In this document: piece after piece, positions 26,593-35,320 of the stretch
Layout: every line of letters starts with the position of its first letter
Position numbering within the stretch: the stretch's first letter is position 1
Source of the DNA: Halostella litorea
GTDB lineage: Archaea; Halobacteriota; Halobacteria; Halobacteriales; Natronoarchaeaceae
Reading direction: 5' to 3'
Assembly: GCF_004785955.1 (NCBI RefSeq)
Contig: NZ_SJER01000001.1
Coordinates: 248,001 to 312,000, forward strand
Length of the DNA: 64,000 nucleotides
The notes under the pieces: generated by a model
Told to the model about the DNA's origin: nothing
Database searches by the model: none
Seen by the model: only the letters and a program-made list of their open reading frames with translations
Translations under genes and position numbers: made by a program

Positions 26593-27042
26593 ATGAATCC
26601 GCCGCCGGAAGATAAAGCGCCCCGATCGACAGGCCCACCGGATCGACAGACGCTACTCCTGCTGGAGCGCCATCTTGTGTCGGATTCACTCGTCGCCGAA
26701 ACTGCGTTTGACCCGGATTCCTATGAACCCCGATTGCTTCGTGGATTGCTTGAGGCTGGCCGATACCCGGACTCGGTGACTGCAGCCCGACTCGACATTC
26801 GATGGTTCACAACCGGTGATTTCTCGGTCCACTACGTCGAGGAACACGAGAGCGGGGAACGCTGGGAGTGTCGCTGGGACCGTCACCCGAACACGCACAA
26901 CACCCGGTTACACTTTCATGAGCCACCGTCAACCACCGAAACCACCGATCTCGAACTGCTTTCGCTTCATCCACTCGAAGTATACTCTACCGTCTGCACG
27001 GCAATAGAGCAACGCATAGAGACACTGTGGTCCGCTGAGTAG
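26593..27042 (+). CDS. TumE-like (DUF6516-like) protein of pair 2, putative toxin
   Basis: 149 residues. Shares with the pair-1 protein the core VTAARLDIRWFTTGDFSVHY, GERWECRWDRHPNTHNTRLH and FHEPP, and the C-terminal helix EQRIETLWSAE. The start ATG touches the TAA of the upstream gene with no gap. Putative toxin by pairing and by resemblance to TumE; function untested. Confidence 0.68.
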   Translation: MNPPPEDKAPRSTGPPDRQTLLLLERHLVSDSLVAETAFDPDSYEPRLLRGLLEAGRYPDSVTAARLDIRWFTTGDFSVHYVEEHESGERWECRWDRHPNTHNTRLHFHEPPSTTETTDLELLSLHPLEVYSTVCTAIEQRIETLWSAE

Positions 27043-27150
27043 AGGGTCTCATACCGGATTTTGTGACCGACAGCAGCGTGTATCGCACGGTATCATCGAG
27101 GGGAGGACACTCTCCTCGGGAACAGGTCCGCTGGATCCTCCGGGAATCCG

Positions 27151-27288
27151 CTACTCGGTCGCAAGTTCGTCGTAGATATCCTCGTGTTCGTCGAGATCCT
27201 GTCGGCCAAGAAAACGGATGAGATACCGCCGCGCCTCTTCGGGGGACATCTCATCAGGGATCTCTGGTTGATCGCTTCCAGTGGCCAT
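27151..27288 (-). CDS. 45-residue acidic small protein downstream of doc
   Basis: Begins MATGSDQPEIPDEMSPEEAR and ends DLDEHEDIYDELATE, with a YLIRFLGRQ core. It follows the Doc/Fic gene in the same direction (stop of doc region at 27291, ATG here at 27288), so it is almost certainly co-transcribed. Very acidic composition is normal for haloarchaea. It could be a third component of the toxin-antitoxin locus; no family recognised. Confidence 0.6.
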   Translation of the reverse strand: MATGSDQPEIPDEMSPEEARRYLIRFLGRQDLDEHEDIYDELATE

Positions 27289-27290
27289 GC

Positions 27291-27845
27291 TTAGCTTCCA
27301 CTATGAGGGTCCTGTTCATAACCGTTCGGTTCGTTGGATGAGCTCTCATCAGTTGCTTCGTGCTCTTCCGTCCCCGACAACTGGGTTGTGCCGTCGATAC
27401 GGGATAGCCAAAGGTTGATCGTCGCTTCATATTCCGGTGCGAGCGGCTCTGTGTGCGCTTGCAGATATTCGATCACATCGTCCTCATTGACACTGGCCTC
27501 GTCCGTCGCGAACGCCTTCAGAATCTCTTTGACCCTTCGATCGTAGTCGAACCGGTGGCCATTGAGGGCGTAGAAAATCCGGGTCGACATGAGCGCCGTT
27601 CGCTTATTCTCATCCACGAATGGATGATTTGCCACTATGAGCCGAAGCAGCTGCAATGCGTTCTCATGGAGCGACTCGGGAACGTGACCGAAATGCCCCT
27701 CTTGAATGTGTTCAACGGTGTATTCGATATCGTCTGGTGAGGAGATACCAGCCGCTGTATCCGTGTTCGACTCTACGATTAATCGGTGAATCTCACGGAT
27801 ATCAGCAGCCGACAGATAGCTGAGTGACTTCGGCTCCTCGGTCAT
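27291..27845 (-). CDS. doc: Doc-type Fic-domain protein
   Basis: 184 residues from ATG 27845. The Fic motif is HPFVDENKR (74-82), followed by TALMSTRIFYALNGHRF, in a protein of Doc-like organisation with an added ~60-residue Ser/Glu-rich tail. Doc toxins phosphorylate EF-Tu/aEF1A and inhibit translation; the usual Gly of HPFxDGNKR is Glu here. The 7-residue extension to 27866 is not used because the ATG at 27845 overlaps the stop of the upstream small frame (TAATG). Confidence 0.82.
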   Translation of the reverse strand: MTEEPKSLSYLSAADIREIHRLIVESNTDTAAGISSPDDIEYTVEHIQEGHFGHVPESLHENALQLLRLIVANHPFVDENKRTALMSTRIFYALNGHRFDYDRRVKEILKAFATDEASVNEDDVIEYLQAHTEPLAPEYEATINLWLSRIDGTTQLSGTEEHEATDESSSNEPNGYEQDPHSGS

Positions 27846-28048
27846 TATCGATCTCCTCTGTGACAACGTTTATCTAACCACTGCTTTTTGTGGCCGACTT
27901 GCTTCGTACCACGCTCCGTTTGGACTACTTCCACCTCGGTATCCGGAGCTATATCTGAGATCCCGTCATACACGGAACTGAAACGCACGAGAATGCCCTC
28001 AGCCAAGCGAGATCCGATGACCTCAGACGAAAACGCAAACGCGAACAC
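27845..28048 (-). CDS. Possible antitoxin of the Doc locus
   Basis: A 67-codon frame whose TAA overlaps the doc ATG by one base (TAATG), as expected for a coupled antitoxin. The C-terminal part (VYDGISDIAPDTEVEVVQTE, then KKQWLDKRC) looks protein-like. The start is uncertain: the ATG at 28048 would overlap the divergent gene at 28017, so one of the internal GTG codons may be used. No family is recognised. Confidence 0.4.
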   Translation of the reverse strand: MFAFAFSSEVIGSRLAEGILVRFSSVYDGISDIAPDTEVEVVQTERGTKQVGHKKQWLDKRCHRGDR

Positions 28049-28190
28049 GGACTCCCTCGGTGACTGTCCGCACTGCGAAACGATGCTCTCCCGCCGGCAC
28101 GTCCTCGTGGAGTACGAGACGGCTGCCGGGCAGAAACACTACGCCGAATGTCCGCAGTGTCAGGACGTAGTCCGGCCACAACCGGAGTAA
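28017..28190 (+). CDS. 57-residue zinc-ribbon protein
   Basis: Starts MTSDENANANTDSLGDCPHC. Two knuckles, CPHC and CPQC, are separated by about 30 residues with beta-strand character (RHVLVEYETAAGQKHYAE), which is a typical zinc ribbon. A longer frame to 27888 is rejected because it overlaps the opposite Doc locus. It is followed 5 bases later by the gene at 28196 and is probably in operon with it. Confidence 0.68.
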   Translation: MTSDENANANTDSLGDCPHCETMLSRRHVLVEYETAAGQKHYAECPQCQDVVRPQPE

Positions 28191-28195
28191 CAGTC

Positions 28196-28597
28196 GTGCC
28201 TACTTTCGATATCGATCGAGAGCGGATCAACCTGTTTCACGTCGGCTTCGAGTACATCTTCTCGGAGTACTTCGACCAAGATGAACTCTTTCAGGACCTC
28301 AATCCGTACTACGACCCCGACCAGTATCGCTTCGCCGTACCCGCAGACGAGATCGACGATATCACCTCCCGACTCGAAGACGCCTACTACGATCCGGTAC
28401 TCGTTGAAGACCTCGAACCATACTGCGTAGTAAAGGAGAAATACACGAAACACGCGGACATTCTTCGAGAGTCAGTCGCGACTTGGGAGCGACGTGGGAA
28501 TCTCTTCTTCTTGCTCCCGGACGAACTCACCGTAACGGAAGCGATCGAAGCGGGTGCCACGCCAATCGAGGACACGGAGTTCATCGTCGGGCTATGA
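28196..28597 (+). CDS. Conserved hypothetical protein
   Basis: 133 residues from GTG 28196, 5 bases after the zinc-ribbon stop. It is acidic and rich in Tyr/Phe (NLFHVGFEYIFSEYFDQDE, PYYDPDQYRF). No catalytic motif or membrane segment is visible. I do not recognise the family. It probably acts with the small zinc-ribbon protein. Confidence 0.65.
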   Translation: MPTFDIDRERINLFHVGFEYIFSEYFDQDELFQDLNPYYDPDQYRFAVPADEIDDITSRLEDAYYDPVLVEDLEPYCVVKEKYTKHADILRESVATWERRGNLFFLLPDELTVTEAIEAGATPIEDTEFIVGL

Positions 28598-28632
28598 CGA
28601 GTTGGCACGCAGCGAGTTTCCCGTTCACGCCA

Positions 28633-29301
28633 CTACCAGTCGTCGCCGATCCGTTCCCGGGCGTCTTCGTACCCCTCGTTCGTCCGCCAGCGTATGCCCG
28701 TATCGACGTGTTCGACGACGTAGCGTCCCCGACAGGCACCGCAGCGACGCTGTTCGGGGTCGGTCACGCTCTCTGAGGCTCGATGCCGGTCGGCGCGCCA
28801 CGAACACGCCGGGTCAGTACAGCGAAGTACCAGCCGCGCGTCGCTGAACGACCGGCAGTGCCTCGGCACATCGAGTTCAGCTGCTTTCGCTTGGAATCGT
28901 TCGCCGTGCGTCGACTCGCCAAAGTGCTGGAACTCCCAGGCGTGGACGAGTTCGTGGCGGATCACCTCGGTGAACTCCTTCCATCCGTACTCCTCGTAGG
29001 CTGCCCAGGTGAGTCGGATCGTCACCGACTCCGACTGACGGTCGAACAGACACACCCCCGCCCGTCGCTTGGCACGCTCCGAAAGTTCCCACTCGACCGA
29101 GTCGGTGTCGACGTCGATGGCGACCGATTCGGCGTACGACCGGGCACGTTCGAGGAACTCCGCCCGCGTCGTCGGGGCGGATGCTGTCCTGGCCGACGCG
29201 CCTTCGCTGGCCGATCGGGTCGTCGCTTTCGTCTCAACCGACTCGTCTGTGGAGTCCATCCGAAATCGTTCGTCCGCCAGTGTCGTCTGCTCGCCCGGCA
29301 T
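28633..29301 (-). CDS. SprT-like zinc metalloprotease domain protein
   Basis: 222 residues from ATG 29301. The HExxH zinc motif is HELVH (116-120) with the third ligand in HFGESTHGERF about ten residues on, as in SprT/Spartan. A C-terminal zinc ribbon has LRCTDPAC and RRCGACRGRY. The N-terminal ~50 residues are Thr/Ser/Ala-rich and disordered. Spartan-type proteases clear DNA-protein crosslinks; SprT-like proteins are common in haloarchaeal plasmids near replication genes. It lies 77 bases downstream of the gene at 29387-29614. Confidence 0.85.
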   Translation of the reverse strand: MPGEQTTLADERFRMDSTDESVETKATTRSASEGASARTASAPTTRAEFLERARSYAESVAIDVDTDSVEWELSERAKRRAGVCLFDRQSESVTIRLTWAAYEEYGWKEFTEVIRHELVHAWEFQHFGESTHGERFQAKAAELDVPRHCRSFSDARLVLRCTDPACSWRADRHRASESVTDPEQRRCGACRGRYVVEHVDTGIRWRTNEGYEDARERIGDDW

Positions 29302-29386
29302 TAGAGCCACCGGTTGGTGTGGGATACTGCCGGAACGAGCTCTCGGCGTTCACGAGGAAACGTACCAAGACTGCGTCTCCCCCGCC

Positions 29387-29614
29387 TCATCGGGATCGCG
29401 CTCGTTGCCGTCGAAGCACATCCGCTCGCCGTTTGAGTCGTTCAAGGACCGCCAGTCGAGCTTCGTGGCTGTTCTCGTGGGCAACGCACGCCCGAAGCGT
29501 CTCCATGTCGTCGATGGTCTCGATCCCGGCGCGAAGCAACCGTGGATCCGTCGAGAGTCGCTGTGCCGGGGTGAGCCGGTTCGGATTCGACTCAGTCGGT
29601 AGTTTGTTGGCCAT
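29387..29614 (-). CDS. 75-residue helical protein with HEN motif
   Basis: Starts MANKLPTESNPNRLTPAQRL. The rest is helical and Arg-rich, with DDMETLRACVAHENSHEARL and a basic end KRRADVLRRQRARSR. The second half has the look of a nucleic-acid-binding helix pair. No family recognised. Its promoter has the GTTTATCG box at 29644-29651, so it may belong to the same regulon as TFB and the SWIM gene. Confidence 0.65.
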   Translation of the reverse strand: MANKLPTESNPNRLTPAQRLSTDPRLLRAGIETIDDMETLRACVAHENSHEARLAVLERLKRRADVLRRQRARSR

Positions 29615-29909
29615 TGAATTTGCGTCTCCACCCCGTGAGACGCGATAAACTCCTGTGGGGCGTTGAGACGTTTGTGTTCAGAGCGCGATGTGCTGTTGCA
29701 CAGGCTCCGCAAGTGTTTTCCCACGCGAAGCCGGTATATATTGAAGGCGTCATAAAAGAGTTCACACACTATAACGGTGTTGAGTCCTATCTATCGTTAG
29801 ATACAGTGGAGCTACGAAATAGGACGCATCGTAGTCCCTGAATGTATTGCCCGCTTCGACGTATTGGCCGGGAATTTTTCATAGTGTTCTGTATTGGTTC
29901 GGTAAATCC
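29615..29909. other. Intergenic region before the kinase
   Basis: No gene seen apart from the promoter at 29626-29651. A perfect inverted repeat TATCTA-tcgt-TAGATA lies at 29788-29803, about 105 bases before the kinase ATG (29910). It could be an operator or a hairpin. Confidence 0.45.
29626..29651 (-). promoter_or_regulatory. GTTTATCG-type promoter, divergent copy 3
   Basis: Minus strand: GTTTATCGCGTCTCACGGGG then TGGAG. It shares GTTTATCG and GGGGTG with the two perfect copies at 19805 and 20445, but the palindrome here is CGTCTC...GAGACG instead of CCCCTGAGGGG. The box is about 33 bases before the ATG at 29614. Confidence 0.45.
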
Positions 29910-30947
29910 ATGAGTGGGGTAACTGAGGCAGATTTTCAATCGCTGGTTGACTATCTTGACGGGATAGCGATTTGGATCTATTCTGAGCCAGATGAGTTTG
30001 AGTATATCAGTTCTGGTGCGGAGGGAATTTGGGGGATCTCTGCTGAGACCATACAGAATGATCCGTCCAAGTTAGTTGAACGCATCCACCCGGAAGACGT
30101 TGAAACTGTGCTGTCGCAAATGGAAGCCGGTCCCGAACAGGTTTCTGAGGAATCGTATGAGAGTCGGGCTGTACATCCGGATGGGACGATACGTTGGGTC
30201 CACACTCGGCAGATCCCACTACGAGACGACGACGGCACGCTACAGAGAATAATCGGCATCTGTACAGATATCACCGAACAAAAGCGCCGTGAGCAAGAAT
30301 TTGAAGCTCTCAATCGAGTTCTCCGCCACGATATCCGTAATGATATGAGCGTCGTCCTGGGATGGGGAGAGATTCTCGAAGCACACGTTGATAGCGAGGG
30401 AGAGGACCTACTGGAGAAGATGATGTCAGCTTCAGACCACGTCGTGGAACTCACCGAGATTGCACGGGATTACGCTGAGACGATTGGAAGCACTGAGCAG
30501 ATGGAAATCAAACCGGTTTCGCTCCATCCGATTCTTACACAGGAAATTGAGCTTCGACGCGAGTTCTTTCCACAGGCGGAGTTCAACGTTACCAGCGAGA
30601 TCCCGGATGTCGAAGTGATGGCAAATGAGATGTTGTCCTCTGTCTTCCGTAATTTGTTGAATAATGCGGTCCAACACAACGACAAAAGTGAACCTGTTAT
30701 CGAAGTTCGTGTAGAGACACAGGGTGAGAGCGTCACGATTCACATCGCGGATAATGGGCCGGGGATCCCCCCGTGAACTGAGAGAGTCGCTGTTTGAAGA
30801 AGGACAGAAGGGGATAGGCAGTTCAGGAACCGGTATGGGCTCTATCTAGTCAAAGAACTCCTTGAACAGTATGCTGGAGATATCGAGGTTAGTAAAAATA
30901 CCCCGACAGGATCCGTATTTCACGTTGAACTTCCCCGTCCAGATTAG
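29910..30947 (+). pseudogene. PAS-domain sensor histidine kinase with two compensating frameshifts
   Basis: From ATG 29910 the protein has an N-terminal PAS/PAC domain (about 15-130, closing with GICTDITEQKRREQEFEALN), the H-box NRVLRHDIRNDMSVV, and an HATPase domain with the N-box FRNLLNNAVQHN and G1 box DNGPGIPP. The frame then hits TGA at 30774-30776. One frame over, ELRESLFEEGQKGIGSSGTG continues the ATPase lid, and from about 30840 the original frame resumes as GLYLVKELLEQYAGD and runs to TAG 30945-30947. A one-base gain and a one-base loss about 65 bases apart therefore scramble the ATP lid and introduce stops. Confidence 0.82.
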
Positions 30948-31073
30948 TCTCTTTCCCCCTACGCTTTTTCTTAGATACAGATAAATCCGACATCTCATTA
31001 CACAAGAGATGCAGCGATAGGTGTCCCGAAATTACCACCGACTCTGCATTCCCCGACAGCCGGTTCTGGAAGA

Positions 31074-32231
31074 GTGGTATATAGAGATGTGCAACGTATC
31101 GGCTCCTCTAAAGCACAGTTCGGAGCGGATGGCAAAATCGCGATATTCGGGCCGGGCCGTGGTGCTGATATTGATGATTATGTAGACCCGAATGACACAG
31201 ATTCACCTGTCGAAGATGCGCTGGCGATTGCTGAGGATATCGGTGACGCGACAATTGTGCTGCCTTACCATGGTCACATCATCGACACCGGCCCGATATT
31301 CGCCCGACCGCGCGTCACGGTCGTCGGGAACAGATGCACCGTCGAAATCACGGGCGACCAAGGCGGACTGATATCAGACCTGAGCGCTGCCGCTGTTGAC
31401 AGCAGCGGAGAGCTGACGTACAAGTTTGACATCGAGGGGAGCCTCACGATCAAGGGCCAGGGCCCCAACTCCGGGCAGGGCGGATATGCCGTTGAACAAG
31501 TCGACGGCTTTGCGGAATGTATCTGGGACGGGCAAACCGTTAGAAACTGGGACGGGGCCGCGTGGCTGGAGCGTCAAGGCGCGGCGAATTACGACAACGA
31601 ATTTACCCACCTTCGATTCACCAACGTGGACGCTGGAGGCGCACCGGGAGTCATCGTGTCTCGTGACGGGGGTGCCCCCGAGACATGGCATTTTCTTTCT
31701 GGGAAGCCTGTCGATGATGGATCGGGGAGCGACTCCCGGTTCCTTCGTAATGACGGCACAGGGGGGTTCGGTCCGGAAAACATTGATGTTATAAACGTCG
31801 GCGGGACTCTTGCAGAATTGGTCAGGGCAGATACTGGAACACAGGTTAGCGTGTCAATGTGGAACTACGAGCCAGTTGGGAAAAATTCATCAAGTAAAGT
31901 ATTCCGTGGAAGTGGTCAATGGGACATTGGCCCTGGAAGAGTGAACGATAAGGGCGCGAGTTATAGCATTGATGAGGTCTTTAGCTTAGACCCCGCGGTT
32001 GGGACTGAAGTTCGACCGGCAAAAATAGACGCCAATATCACTATCAATAATTCTCGTTGCGCTATATTCAATGATAGCGGCAATCCGTGGACTTGGGGCG
32101 GCACAGCCGCGCAATTAGATAATCTCACAGGAGGCGTCTTATCCGCCCCGGTCTTCTGTGAGGGCGATGGTGTTTACAAAAAATCCACCTTCACAGGATA
32201 CGACGGCGGTACGGACGGCCGGAAAGTGTGA
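31074..32231 (+). CDS. Large beta-rich protein, pectate-lyase/tailspike-like
   Basis: 385 residues from GTG 31074. Gly/Asp-rich repeats of short strands (IFARPRVTVVGNRCTVEITG, GEAD-type turns, GSLTIKGQGPNSGQGGYAVE) suggest a right-handed beta-helix as in tailspikes and surface proteins. The coding frame is open back to 30975 and the translation before the GTG (VPKLPPTLHSPTAGSGRV) looks genuine, yet no ATG/GTG/TTG lies there, so the true 5' end may be lost. It lies between kinase and glycan genes; a cell-surface or virus-derived role is possible. Confidence 0.6.
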   Translation: MVYRDVQRIGSSKAQFGADGKIAIFGPGRGADIDDYVDPNDTDSPVEDALAIAEDIGDATIVLPYHGHIIDTGPIFARPRVTVVGNRCTVEITGDQGGLISDLSAAAVDSSGELTYKFDIEGSLTIKGQGPNSGQGGYAVEQVDGFAECIWDGQTVRNWDGAAWLERQGAANYDNEFTHLRFTNVDAGGAPGVIVSRDGGAPETWHFLSGKPVDDGSGSDSRFLRNDGTGGFGPENIDVINVGGTLAELVRADTGTQVSVSMWNYEPVGKNSSSKVFRGSGQWDIGPGRVNDKGASYSIDEVFSLDPAVGTEVRPAKIDANITINNSRCAIFNDSGNPWTWGGTAAQLDNLTGGVLSAPVFCEGDGVYKKSTFTGYDGGTDGRKV

Positions 32232-32370
32232 GCGCCTCAGCCCCAATCCGAAATTAAATTCGCAAAATAACGGTTCAACACTTCGCCAGCTAAAGGGGCT
32301 GGGCCTGCCGTCAGAGAGTAGCCGATGAACCTAACCACAGATAGAAGTGTATCCATTGTGAACTGATACT

Positions 32371-33231
32371 ATGAACCTTTCACAGCGAATATTCCAGGCA
32401 GTTGGCGGCCGGGGGATAGGCCAATACGTTCCATTTTCAGACCAGCTTTCAGATATTCTTCACCGGGCGAGTGTATCATCTAACGCACCTGCCGGCCAGG
32501 TGTACGGAAATCAACTTTATATCGATCCCAATGACTGCTCGTATACTGCGAAGGCAATCTCCAGAGGTGAAATTGTAAACCGAGGGGAGCTGGAGTTTTA
32601 CAAGTCGAATATTGAACCTGGCATGACTATAGTAGACATTGGGGCGAATATCGGCTATTTTACTGTCGTGTTTGCCAGTTTGGTAGGAAATCAAGGGCAC
32701 GTATATGCGTTTGAACCAGTGGCCGAGAGTGTTGATATCCTGAACAAGAATCTCTCTACAAATGGCCACAGTAATGTCACTATCGAACATGCTGCAGTAT
32801 CGGACAGTGGGGGTGAGACGGCTATATTTGGAAATGAAAATCAACGAGGACACTCGAGTATTCTATCACCCGTACACGAAAACGATGAAGAATTGGGCAC
32901 GGTGCAAACCACCACAATTGACACTTACTTCACTGATACTGTGGTTGATTTTATGAAAATAGATGCAGAAGGGGCCGAACCTAGAATTATTTCAGGAGCG
33001 GAGGATTGTTTAGAGAGTCATCAGCCAAAGATACTAATGGAGTTAAATCCGACTTTGTGGGAATCTGACCCCGAAGATACGATCGAATACCTTTCAGATA
33101 TTGGTTATTCTTTCCAACAATTGACGGATGATGGTTTAAATAAAATCACCAAAAAAGAGTTGTATAATTTGTTTGACGAACTTGATGGCAACTACAACCA
33201 CACAGACATCGTTCTTCAACCCAATTCTTGA
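32371..33231 (+). CDS. FkbM-family SAM-dependent methyltransferase
   Basis: 286 residues. SAM motif I is GMTIVDIGANIGYFTVVFA (near residues 87-105), followed by GHVYAFEPVAESVDILNKNL, TIEHAAVSDSGGETAIFG and VVDFMKIDAEGAEPRIISGA, the full set of FkbM-family landmarks. Such enzymes O-methylate sugars of surface glycans, including haloarchaeal N-glycans. Base composition is lower in GC than the core genes. Context with a GT39-type transferase supports glycan modification. Confidence 0.88.
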   Translation: MNLSQRIFQAVGGRGIGQYVPFSDQLSDILHRASVSSNAPAGQVYGNQLYIDPNDCSYTAKAISRGEIVNRGELEFYKSNIEPGMTIVDIGANIGYFTVVFASLVGNQGHVYAFEPVAESVDILNKNLSTNGHSNVTIEHAAVSDSGGETAIFGNENQRGHSSILSPVHENDEELGTVQTTTIDTYFTDTVVDFMKIDAEGAEPRIISGAEDCLESHQPKILMELNPTLWESDPEDTIEYLSDIGYSFQQLTDDGLNKITKKELYNLFDELDGNYNHTDIVLQPNS

Positions 33232-33340
33232 TGGCGTTTTGTGTGCATTGTATCAAAACTGCTTGAACCATCTCTCGCAACAAGGTTTGGCCAGCAAAAG
33301 TGGACGCTAAGATGCGAGATCGGGGCTTTCAGTAACAAAT

Positions 33341-34852
33341 CTACGCCGAATTATACTTACAGACAACAACCCGTTGATATTCTTCACATCCAACAAGCAA
33401 ATGTGTGTCGTTGAAATTATTCATGATTTCATCATTTCTACCATGAGTGTACGAAAACACAGCCCACACTGAGTTTGATTGTTTTACCGATGGTGGAAGT
33501 CTATTTTGAGCTTCTGGGGAGGCCTGTGTTTTAACCGTCAGATCGCCACTATAGTAATATCTAAAGTTGGGTTCAGTGTATGAATTTGTCAGGTAGATCA
33601 ATCTATCTGTTGCGTCTGTATTTGATTCGATGTGATTGGTTGCTTGCCGCCACTCTCCCCGTTCCTCATTCATATAGATTCCTGAAAGTGGGATCAATGC
33701 AGTCACGATTAAAACACAGACGAGAGCAATTCGAGCATAGTCGCGATTGATTTGAGTTACGCCGATGGCAACAAGCAAATAAATTCCAAGAGATGCCGGT
33801 GCAGTATATCGGACGGTATAAATCGGTATAGCAAGATAGGAAATCATGAACGGCAGAATGATCGGCATGGCTGCCCACGGAACTAATACCGCCCCTTGCA
33901 GTAGGCTCTTTTCTTCAGAGCCAACTTTGGACGGTGAGACAGCCGCACCACGGAGCCTTGGGAAAAGTACCAAGATCGCGACGAGGATTAATAGTGCGAT
34001 GCCTACTGCAAGCGCATAATTGAGCGCAGAAAATGGAAGCGGACCAAAATATTGGATTAGTGGAGCGAACAGTTCTTTCACGCCTGGAAGAAAGGTCCTT
34101 GCCCCCTCTTGATTGCTTGATTTGGTGGCGAGGATATAAATCCAGGGTGAGATAAGAGTCAATAGAGCAACCTGGCTAACAGCCCACCTCACCACAAGCG
34201 ACTCTTCTTGGAGATAGCTGAAAATATCAGCCACCCCATGTCGCTCTGAATCAGAAATCCATCGAGAAACCAGTATCGTTGCAATAGTCACGTTTTGAGC
34301 AACGACTACAAACAGCGCAAAAGCGTGGGTCATCGCCAAAAGAAATGTTGACACGGTGTAAACGACTATCCGCCTCCAAGAGGGCTGTGAAATACTACCC
34401 AGAAGCGTAAGATACGATACCGCTGTTAATAGTATAAGTAGTGCATACATCCGCGCTTCTTGTGCGAATAGAACCTGGTACGGGGCAACCACCACAACGA
34501 TAGCTGCGATAAGGCCACTTTGACGTGAATGGATTTTTCGGCCAATTTCGGCTATCACAGGGACTGTGGCAGCACTCGCAACAATTGAGAGAGAACGAAG
34601 GGCAAGTTCTGAGGTACCAAATACAGTGACGATCGGCTTGAGAAGGACGTAGTAGAGTGGGGGATGCACGTCATCGACTGGCAGCTCCAGAACCAATCCA
34701 ATATAGGAGTATTCGCGGAGGAAGTGTAGTGTAAACGCTTCATCCAACCATAGTGCATCAGTTATGTCTATAAGGCGCAAAATGATTGCAGCAACGAACA
34801 ATATGAGAAGAATAATCCTCCACCGTCTTGTCTGAAACCGTCTTAGTTTCAT
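33341..34852 (-). CDS. GT39/ArnT-type membrane glycosyltransferase
   Basis: 503 residues with about 11 membrane helices. The first periplasmic loop has the acidic catalytic motif DALWLDEAFTLHF, followed by the VDDVHPPLYYVLLKP segment that is conserved in dolichyl-phosphate-mannose mannosyltransferase-like proteins. A soluble C-terminal tail follows the last helix. It uses a lipid-phosphate-linked sugar donor on the outer face of the membrane. It converges with the FkbM gene. Confidence 0.84.
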   Translation of the reverse strand: MKLRRFQTRRWRIILLILFVAAIILRLIDITDALWLDEAFTLHFLREYSYIGLVLELPVDDVHPPLYYVLLKPIVTVFGTSELALRSLSIVASAATVPVIAEIGRKIHSRQSGLIAAIVVVVAPYQVLFAQEARMYALLILLTAVSYLTLLGSISQPSWRRIVVYTVSTFLLAMTHAFALFVVVAQNVTIATILVSRWISDSERHGVADIFSYLQEESLVVRWAVSQVALLTLISPWIYILATKSSNQEGARTFLPGVKELFAPLIQYFGPLPFSALNYALAVGIALLILVAILVLFPRLRGAAVSPSKVGSEEKSLLQGAVLVPWAAMPIILPFMISYLAIPIYTVRYTAPASLGIYLLVAIGVTQINRDYARIALVCVLIVTALIPLSGIYMNEERGEWRQATNHIESNTDATDRLIYLTNSYTEPNFRYYYSGDLTVKTQASPEAQNRLPPSVKQSNSVWAVFSYTHGRNDEIMNNFNDTHLLVGCEEYQRVVVCKYNSA

Positions 34853-34985
34853 AGTATGTGTTTATAAAGTCTCATTATTAAGGATTGCTGGTGACGTCTG
34901 CAAAATTCTCAATGGGATAACTAAGACAAACTGAATATGGTTTACGGGATTGGCAATAAAGACGACTTAAAACGCGAATATTAAC

Positions 34986-35225
34986 CTACTCTATAGTTGG
35001 CGAAATTTTAGTTTGGGCAATAAAGGAAACAAAGCTCACAAATAGAAGAAAAGAAATGGCGAGGGCGTAAGCGATCAGCAGTAACAATGTTTCTGAATAG
35101 TGATAAACTGAATAAAATGCTATAATTGGGATGGCGTAGATTAAATATAATCCAAACTTCGCAGAGTATGATTCGATAGCTCCCAGGTAGTGATGAACCA
35201 TACATAGATGATTTAGAAACGACAC
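34986..35225 (-). CDS. Small membrane protein, tentative
   Basis: 79 residues with two to three hydrophobic stretches (LIYAIPIIAFYSVYHY, LLLLIAYALAISFLLFVSFV). AT-rich region. Homology is not recognised. It could be a real small membrane protein next to the GT39 gene or a chance frame in AT-rich DNA. Confidence 0.35.
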   Translation of the reverse strand: MSFLNHLCMVHHYLGAIESYSAKFGLYLIYAIPIIAFYSVYHYSETLLLLIAYALAISFLLFVSFVSFIAQTKISPTIE

Positions 35226-35320
35226 AAAAGTGCCACGGTTGGTATTGGTATATAGTAAAGACCAAATTCAAGATCTAATCAGTGATATAAGCCCGCTCAC
35301 TAAACAGGTGGTTCAGCGTC

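Noticed and set aside
31074-32231. Assignment of the beta-rich protein as a glycan lyase
   Set aside because: Fold is plausible but no lyase catalytic residues can be placed, so only a tailspike-like description is given.
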